A program made the position numbers and the translations under genes. This document shows, one piece after another, positions 58,678 through 64,000 of a DNA stretch of 64,000 nucleotides. The DNA lies in the NCBI GenBank assembly GCA_964350865.1, contig CAYGLJ010000001.1, positions 12,436 through 76,435 on the forward strand, given 5' to 3'. The DNA is from Pontimonas sp964350865 (GTDB lineage: Bacteria; Actinomycetota; Actinomycetes; Actinomycetales; Microbacteriaceae). The notes beneath the pieces are model-generated. The model was not told the DNA's origin, ran no database searches, and was given only the letters and a program-made list of their open reading frames with translations. Each line of letters starts with the position of its first letter. Positions within the stretch are counted from its first letter, which is position 1.

Positions 58678-59652
58678 GTGGTAACTGAGAATCCCTTCGG
58701 CCAAGTCCTGGTCGCCATGGTCACCCCGATGACGGTTGATGGCGAAGTGGACTGGCCGGGCGTTGAATCCCTGATGGAGAGCCTAATCAGCCACGGCGCT
58801 GATGGTCTCGTCGTGACCGGCACGACCGGGGAGACCAGCACCCTGACTGACGCTGAGAAGATTCAGCTCGTCAAGACCGGTAAATCAGTGTCTGGCGGAA
58901 GAGCAAAAATCATCACCGGTGGTGGTTCTAACGAAACTGCACACGCCATTGAGCTCTATAAAGCCAGTGAAAAAGCGGGCGCTGACGGTGTGATGGTGGT
59001 CACTCCGTATTACAACAAACCAACTCAAGCGGGAGTCCTCACCCATTTCCGCCTGATTGCGGATGCCACCGATCTGCCCGTGATTCTCTATGACATTCCA
59101 GGTCGCTCGGGCATCGAAATCCAGTACGACACAATCTTGCGCGCCGCAAAACACCCCAATATCCGTGCGGTCAAGGACGCGAAGGGTGACCTGAGCGAGG
59201 TCTCGCGAGTGATGAACCAGACCGATTTGCTCTATTTCGCCGGCGATGACGCCAACGCACTTCCCACTCTCGCTATTGGTGGAACTGGGCTCATTGGTGT
59301 GACAGCGAATATTGCCCCGGAGCCTTACCGGATCATCGTGGATGCGGTGAATCGTAGTGATCTTGCGGCCGCTACCGCGCAGCACAAACTGTTGGAGCCG
59401 CTCGTTCGCGCGACAATGACTCACGTTCCCGGCACCGTGGCGACTAAGTACATCCTGCACGGACTCGGTCGCATCTCCTCTCCTCGAGTTCGCCTACCAC
59501 TCGTGGGACCCGAGGAGTCTGAAGCGGCACTTATCGAAAACGACATCGCTCTGGTTCACGGTGTTGCGGGTGCTGATTTCTCCAACTTCCGACCTGACCG
59601 CAATGCGGCCGCAGGGGGTGCCTTGCCGAAGGTGGCGGGCACTACTCGCTAA
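58678..59652 (+). CDS. dapA: 4-hydroxy-tetrahydrodipicolinate synthase
   Basis: Condenses pyruvate with aspartate semialdehyde, the first step committed to lysine. 324 residues: GTTGETSTL (48-56), YYNKP (111-115), catalytic Tyr138 in LYDIPGR, and Schiff-base Lys166 in AVKDAKGD. GTG start directly after its own -10 element, although thyX lies just upstream. rnj follows by 11 bases. Confidence 0.96.
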   Translation: MVTENPFGQVLVAMVTPMTVDGEVDWPGVESLMESLISHGADGLVVTGTTGETSTLTDAEKIQLVKTGKSVSGGRAKIITGGGSNETAHAIELYKASEKAGADGVMVVTPYYNKPTQAGVLTHFRLIADATDLPVILYDIPGRSGIEIQYDTILRAAKHPNIRAVKDAKGDLSEVSRVMNQTDLLYFAGDDANALPTLAIGGTGLIGVTANIAPEPYRIIVDAVNRSDLAAATAQHKLLEPLVRATMTHVPGTVATKYILHGLGRISSPRVRLPLVGPEESEAALIENDIALVHGVAGADFSNFRPDRNAAAGGALPKVAGTTR

Positions 59653-59663
59653 CGAAGGACCTC

Positions 59664-61343
59664 ATGCCCCAACCTTTGGTGGACCCACCAGCATTACTCC
59701 CGGGAACTTTGCGCGTAATTCCGCTCGGGGGAATCGGCGAAATCGGTCGTAACATGACCGTGTTTGAAATTGATGGCAAGTTGCTCATCGTGGATTGTGG
59801 GGTTCTCTTCCCGGAGGAAACTCAGCCCGGCGTTGACCTGATCCTGCCGGACTTTGAGCCCATCAGGGATCGTCTTGATGACGTGGTGGCCATCATGTTG
59901 ACGCATGGTCACGAGGACCACATCGGCGCAGTGCCCTACCTGTTGAGGCTTCGTGAGGACATTCCCCTGATTGGGACCACCCTGACCTTGGCTTTGATCG
60001 AGGCGAAGCTAAAGGAACACCGCATCAGGCCTCTGACCCTGTCAGTTGAGGCGGGGGGACGCGAGAAGCTCGGTCCTTTTGATCTTGAGTTTGTGGCGGT
60101 TAACCACTCGATCCCAGACGCCCTGGCCGTCATGATCCGAACCACCGCGGGTTCCGTGCTGCACACGGGTGACTTCAAAATGGACCAGCTTCCCCTTGAT
60201 GGTCGCTTGACTGATCTTCGCGCGTTCGCGAGGCTAGGCGAAGAGGGGGTTGACCTTTTCCTCGTGGACTCCACGAACGCGGATGTCCCCGGTTTTACCC
60301 CCCGCGAAGCTGACATCGGGCCGATCTTGGATCAAGTTGTTCACCGAGCCCCTCGGCGAGTCATTGTCGCAAGCTTCGCCTCCCACGTTCACCGCGTTCA
60401 GCAGGTGATTGATGCTGCTGCGGAGAACAATCGGTTGGTGGCGCTGGTGGGCCGCTCCATGGTGCGCAACATGGGTATCGCCCAGGAGCTTGGCTACCTC
60501 AGGGTTCCGGAGGGTCTCTTGGTGGACGCGAAGAAGGCCGTGGAGCTTCCCGATGAGAGAGTGCTCTACATGACCACCGGGTCTCAAGGTGAGCCCATGG
60601 CGGGCCTGTCTCGGATGGCCAACCGCGAGCACCCCACCATCGAGATTGGTCCCGGAGACACCGTCATCCTTGCCTCGAGCCTTATCCCCGGTAATGAGAA
60701 CGCGGTGTATCGGGTGATTAATGGACTTATCGACTTGGGTGCCAACGTCGTCCATAAGGGCAACGCGAAAGTCCATGTCTCTGGGCACGCTGCCGCGGGA
60801 GAGCTTCTCTACTGCTACAACATCGTCAAACCTCGACAGGTCATGCCCGTCCACGGTGAGGCACGCCACCTCCGCGCTAACGCTGAGGTGGCCATTTCCT
60901 CGGGTGTTCCCCGAGAAAGCACCCTCGTCGGAGAAAACGGCACCGTCGTTGATCTCGTCGATGGAATCGCCACTCAGGTGGGCCAGCTCGATATTGGTTT
61001 CGTCTACGTCGATGGCTCCACGGTCGGCGAAATAACCGAAGCGGATCTCAAAGATCGTCGCATATTGGCTGAAGAGGGCTTCATTTCCATATTCATCGCC
61101 ATGGATGCGCAAACTGGAAAAATCATTGTCGGGCCCGAGATTCACGCGCGAGGTTTCGCGCCGGATGACTCCGTTTTTGACGATGTTCGCCCCGCCATTG
61201 TGAAGGCACTCGAGGAGGCCTCGGCCAATGGGACCAGGGATACACAGTCCTTCCAGCAGGTGGTCAGGCGCACTATTGGCCGCTGGGTCAATACCCAGCA
61301 CCGTCGCCGTCCCATGATTGTTCCCGTAGTCATAGAGGCCTAG
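59664..61343 (+). CDS. rnj: ribonuclease J
   Basis: Endo- and 5'-exoribonuclease of the metallo-beta-lactamase superfamily, central to mRNA decay and rRNA maturation in actinobacteria. 559 residues: zinc motif HGHEDH (81-86), HTGDFKMDQ, beta-CASP segments TTGSQGEPMAGLSRMANREH and HVSGHAAAGEL, and a C-terminal domain. dapA-rnj order is conserved in the phylum. Confidence 0.96.
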   Translation: MPQPLVDPPALLPGTLRVIPLGGIGEIGRNMTVFEIDGKLLIVDCGVLFPEETQPGVDLILPDFEPIRDRLDDVVAIMLTHGHEDHIGAVPYLLRLREDIPLIGTTLTLALIEAKLKEHRIRPLTLSVEAGGREKLGPFDLEFVAVNHSIPDALAVMIRTTAGSVLHTGDFKMDQLPLDGRLTDLRAFARLGEEGVDLFLVDSTNADVPGFTPREADIGPILDQVVHRAPRRVIVASFASHVHRVQQVIDAAAENNRLVALVGRSMVRNMGIAQELGYLRVPEGLLVDAKKAVELPDERVLYMTTGSQGEPMAGLSRMANREHPTIEIGPGDTVILASSLIPGNENAVYRVINGLIDLGANVVHKGNAKVHVSGHAAAGELLYCYNIVKPRQVMPVHGEARHLRANAEVAISSGVPRESTLVGENGTVVDLVDGIATQVGQLDIGFVYVDGSTVGEITEADLKDRRILAEEGFISIFIAMDAQTGKIIVGPEIHARGFAPDDSVFDDVRPAIVKALEEASANGTRDTQSFQQVVRRTIGRWVNTQHRRRPMIVPVVIEA

Positions 61344-61508
61344 AGATCATGACCCGCGCCACTCACTCAGTACGTTTTCGTAGCGAGCACGAGTTAGACC
61401 GACTAGCGCGGTCCGCGTAACACGGCCATTAGCTCGATAAGGAGGCCCCTCGCTAGGTGGTGCGGTGAGGACAGTGGCCGGACGAGGCTGTCGCGGACTG
61501 TCCAGATG

Positions 61509-61907
61509 TTACTGCCTTGACGTGGTGGCTGGCAGAGCGTTCCGCACCATGGGAATGATGAGGGCTCCGGCCACGACGTGCATGACATTCAGCCAGACCG
61601 CTGCCTCGAACCCTTGGATGCCGCCAAACGGGAGCACAAAGCTCAGCGCCAGAGCAATCAGGCTGATGGACAGCCAGACATTGCGCGGTGATTTGGTCCG
61701 GGCGGCAATCCACGCCACGATGACACCACCGACGATGCCCTGAAAAATACTGAACATTGCCGGGGCGAAGAAGGGGATACCCATGGGCTCGCCCTGCGCC
61801 AGGAGGAACTCCTGACCGAAGGCCTCGGTCGCGACAAAGTAGAGAATCTGGTTGATAACAGCGGCAATCAGTGATGCGACGACAAGTGGGCGGAAGATTG
61901 CTTTCAC
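61509..61907 (-). CDS. DUF6069-like membrane protein
   Basis: 132 residues with four hydrophobic segments: about 7-28, 48-68, 78-98 and 104-124. The PLVVASLIAAVINQILYFVA and WLNVMHVVAGALIIPMV segments resemble the small DUF6069 family. Function unknown. Its start overlaps the transporter gene by 4 bases. The 165 bases between rnj and this gene contain no recognisable feature. Confidence 0.65.
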   Translation of the reverse strand: MKAIFRPLVVASLIAAVINQILYFVATEAFGQEFLLAQGEPMGIPFFAPAMFSIFQGIVGGVIVAWIAARTKSPRNVWLSISLIALALSFVLPFGGIQGFEAAVWLNVMHVVAGALIIPMVRNALPATTSRQ

Positions 61908-62881
61908 GGTTTTTTCTCTTCAGTGAGTTCCACCGGCAAAATGATGGGCCCGGTTTCCAGAGCCAAATCGGCTTGGACGACCACATCACTCGTTCTGGCT
62001 GTCTGAGCAATGACGATACCGCCGAACACCACTGAGGCGCCAATCACTTGCCATGTTGTGAGAGCTTCTTGGAGCCAGAGCCAGGCCGTCACGAAAGCGA
62101 AGATGATTTCGCTGGTGGCCACGATTCCCGCGGCTGTAGCCGACAATCTTTTCAGAGCGCTCAGGGACAGCAGGAACGGGGCGAAGGATCCGAGCGTCAC
62201 ATTCCACACGACCAGGGCCCACACCGGAACAGAGATGTTCTCCAGCGTCCCCCCCAATGAGGCGGTGGTGGTGAATGTTTCCGAGGTGAAGGTCCACCAG
62301 CGGGAAAAAGGCGCCCAAAATACTGTCGCCACACTCATGGTCCAAAACGAGAGCGCGAGTGGTGAGATGGTTTTGAGCTGGCGCTCACCGACGAGGAAGT
62401 AGGTCGCAAGGGCTACTGCTGCCGCGAGTCCCCAGAGCACCCCAACCGGATTCAACGTTGAGGCCCAGATTTCGGCGACCACGACGAGACCGATGATGAC
62501 CAGTCCGATTGCCATCCAGAGCCGGATGTGCACCTTCTCCTTGAAAAAGAAAAACGCGACGACCGCCACAATCAGAACTGCAAGGTACTCCAGAAGAAGA
62601 GCAATCCCGACGGGGAGCAATGCAATCGCGAATGCATAGGTAGCTTGCAGGAGTCCGACTCCCACCACTCCCAGAATCACAATGACGGGCCATTGGCGCG
62701 GAGGAAGCCTGAACGACCGACGGTCCAAAATAAGCAACACAAGTCCTGAGATGACGGCGGCTCCGAAGACCCTCATCTGGGTGAGCTGAATGGCACTAAA
62801 CCCAGACTCGATGATGACCTTGCTAACAGACCCATTGGCACCAAAAAGGAAAGCAGCGAGAAGAGCGTAAAAATAGCCCAT
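61904..62881 (-). CDS. EamA-family (DMT) transporter
   Basis: 325 residues from the ATG at 62881, ten predicted membrane helices in two EamA repeats (about 3-135 and 150-300), typical of RhaT/YdcZ-like exporters of amino acids or metabolites. Substrate unknown. A TTG at 62890 could add three residues. Charged linker VVVQADLALETGPIILP precedes the C-terminus. Confidence 0.85.
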   Translation of the reverse strand: MGYFYALLAAFLFGANGSVSKVIIESGFSAIQLTQMRVFGAAVISGLVLLILDRRSFRLPPRQWPVIVILGVVGVGLLQATYAFAIALLPVGIALLLEYLAVLIVAVVAFFFFKEKVHIRLWMAIGLVIIGLVVVAEIWASTLNPVGVLWGLAAAVALATYFLVGERQLKTISPLALSFWTMSVATVFWAPFSRWWTFTSETFTTTASLGGTLENISVPVWALVVWNVTLGSFAPFLLSLSALKRLSATAAGIVATSEIIFAFVTAWLWLQEALTTWQVIGASVVFGGIVIAQTARTSDVVVQADLALETGPIILPVELTEEKKP

Positions 62882-63009
62882 TATCGACAACCAATAGGGG
62901 TTGTCGCGACGAGGAATGAGTGCATCACAGGATAAGCGTAGAGCCTTGCTTGAGCCATTTTGACCAGGTGTCGTGGCGCAATCTGAGCACCTCTTTCAGA
63001 GGGGTTCTC

Positions 63010-63015
63010 TACGCT
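63010..63015 (+). promoter_or_regulatory. -10 element of msrA (leaderless)
   Basis: TACGCT ends 7 bases before the ATG at 63023. Confidence 0.45.
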
Positions 63016-63022
63016 GTAGTTC

Positions 63023-63544
63023 ATGAAGACTTATGTTCTCGCCGGCGGTTGTTTTTGGTGTCTCGACGCGGCCTATCGCGTCCTTCGCGGGGTCAGCACG
63101 GTTGTCTCGGGCTACACCGCGGGTGAGAACGCTCACCCGACCTATGAGCAAGTTTGCACAGGGACCACGGGTCATGCTGAGGCGGTCGCCATAACCTTCG
63201 ATCCCTCAGTTATTCCTTCCGATGTGATCTTGGATGCGTTCTTCACCATGCATGATCCGCGCCAACTCAATCGCCAAGGCAATGACGTGGGGACTCAATA
63301 CCGCTCGGCCATGTTCTACCGAGATGATGAAGAACTCGCTCTCTTCGAGGCGGCCCGTGAGCGGGCTGAGGAGATGTGGGGAGGGGGAGTCGTGACAGAA
63401 ATTTCCCCCCTTGGAGAGTTCTATGACGCTGAGGAGTACCACCAAGACTTTTTTGCCAAGAACCCCACGCAGGGTTACTGTCTCGCAGTCGCTGTTCCCA
63501 AGGTCGCTAAAGTACGCAAGTCTTTCGCGGAGTATGTGAAGTAG
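63023..63544 (+). CDS. msrA: peptide-methionine (S)-S-oxide reductase
   Basis: Repairs oxidised methionine. 173 residues; catalytic Cys10 in GGCFWCLDA, EQVCTGTTGHAEAVAI and a recycling Cys in QGYCLAVAVPKV. No msrB is fused or adjacent. Confidence 0.96.
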   Translation: MKTYVLAGGCFWCLDAAYRVLRGVSTVVSGYTAGENAHPTYEQVCTGTTGHAEAVAITFDPSVIPSDVILDAFFTMHDPRQLNRQGNDVGTQYRSAMFYRDDEELALFEAARERAEEMWGGGVVTEISPLGEFYDAEEYHQDFFAKNPTQGYCLAVAVPKVAKVRKSFAEYVK

Positions 63545-63622
63545 CTTTCGCTGTCCACATAAGCAGTCTTCCTTCCATTAGCTCACAAACGGGCCTCCTC
63601 GAGACACAGCCAACCACTCCGA

Positions 63623-63680
63623 CAGGCATGGTGTCCGCATGCCCGCAGTGCAGGCGCGGGCACACACCATGGACAGCCTG
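63623..63680 (+). promoter_or_regulatory. long imperfect hairpin upstream of ssb
   Basis: Nested arms CAGG/CCTG (63623-63626, 63677-63680), CATGGTGT/ACACCATG (63627-63634, 63664-63671) and TGCCCGC/GCGGGCA (63640-63646, 63656-63662) around a 9-base loop. It begins about 80 bases after msrA and ends 19 bases before the ssb start, next to its GAGGAAAGG ribosome binding site. No T-tract. Could be the msrA terminator or a regulatory leader of ssb. Confidence 0.5.
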
Positions 63681-63699
63681 CGTGAGGAAAGGATTCACC

Positions 63700-64000
63700 A
63701 TGACCGATCAACTCACTCTGACGGGGCTCATTGCGACGACACCCCGACATATAGTCACCTCGGAAGGACTCGCCATTACGAGCTTTCGACTTGCCTCGCA
63801 ACAGCGCTGGTTCGATCGCAAGGTTGGTCGCTGGAGCGATGGCGAAACGAATTGGTACACCGTTACCGCTTTTCGCGACCTTGCCGTTAACGCTTCTCAG
63901 TCCCTCCAGAAAGGTGACCGAGTCGTGACCGTCGGTCGGCTCAAAGTTCGCGACTGGTCCAATGATGACCGCTCTGGCACCAGCGTCGAGATTGAAGCAG
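63700..64000 (+). CDS. ssb: single-stranded DNA-binding protein, C-terminus cut by window edge
   Basis: The ATG at 63700, with AGGAAAGG upstream, opens a frame to the window edge (about 100 residues). The sequence has the SSB OB-fold pattern: LTLTGLIATTPRHIVTSEGL, TSFRLASQQRWFDR, TNWYTVTAFRDLAVNASQSLQKGDRVVTVGRLKVRDW. The C-terminal acidic tip is not in view, so it cannot be told if this is the main SSB or a paralogue. Confidence 0.85.
   Translation, partial: MTDQLTLTGLIATTPRHIVTSEGLAITSFRLASQQRWFDRKVGRWSDGETNWYTVTAFRDLAVNASQSLQKGDRVVTVGRLKVRDWSNDDRSGTSVEIEA

Noticed and set aside
61407..61417. CGCGGTCCGCG inverted repeat after rnj as a terminator
   Set aside because: The stem is only four pairs with a 3-base loop and there is no T-tract; too weak to call.
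1..64000. CRISPR arrays, rRNA genes, insertion sequences, prophage
   Set aside because: No regularly spaced direct repeats, rRNA sequence, transposase, integrase or phage structural gene was seen on either strand.

Overview
The window is a compact stretch of actinobacterial chromosome. Almost every base is coding, no gap between genes exceeds about 170 bases, and many neighbours overlap by 1-4 bases. Gene order (argS-lysA-hom-thrC-thrB-rho-prfA-prmC-tsaC-wecA-atp, and dapB-thyX-dapA-rnj), the use of ThyX, GTP-dependent PEPCK and a RamB-like regulator, and a moderately high GC content point to Actinomycetota, most likely Micrococcales/Microbacteriaceae with a streamlined genome. This placement is inferred from gene content and order, not from a database search. 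No prophage, insertion sequence, CRISPR array or rRNA was seen; there is one tRNA gene.

Layout. 1-7.6 kb: mixed metabolic genes (acetyltransferase, ung, two lipoproteins, amidase, SDR, crotonase, pckG). 7.6-9.1 kb: a RamB-like regulator divergent from pckG. 9.1-20.8 kb: tRNA-Arg(CCG), then argS, the lysine/threonine genes, a strikingly divergent rho, prfA, prmC and tsaC. 20.8-22.4 kb: a WecA-type transferase and an AtpI-like protein. 22.4-33.6 kb: a polyamine block (FAD amine oxidase, putrescine-type aminotransferase, Lrp regulator, aminobutyraldehyde-type dehydrogenase, PotDABC-like transporter, a second class III aminotransferase and a degenerate YrdC paralogue) that separates atpI from the rest of the ATP synthase operon. 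33.6-40.5 kb: atpBEFHAGDC. 40.5-46.2 kb: yaaA, ogt, a membrane HExxH/coiled-coil protein, a zinc-ribbon/FHA-like protein and a tandem FtsK/EccC-type ATPase. 46.1-49.7 kb: ald, asparaginase and gabT. 49.7-54.2 kb: OsmC, FKBP lipoprotein, MpaB-family protein, and a persulfide-type pair (CoA-disulfide reductase-rhodanese fusion plus CstR-like repressor) behind a CsoR-type operator. 54.2-61.3 kb: dapB, thyX, dapA and rnj, interrupted by a block of thiol/redox genes on the minus strand. 61.5-64 kb: two membrane proteins, msrA and the start of ssb.

How they work together. The window encodes much of aspartate-family amino-acid synthesis (dapA, dapB, lysA, hom, thrB, thrC), a complete F1Fo ATP synthase, and a route importing and oxidising putrescine to GABA, with gabT 15 kb away to take GABA on. 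A second theme is thiol and oxidative-stress handling (two OsmC proteins, MsrA, YaaA, persulfide reductase, thioredoxin). A recurring feature is the promoter: at least 15 first genes have a TAnnnT -10 hexamer ending 6-8 bases before the start codon, which predicts widespread leaderless transcripts and fixes several start codons.
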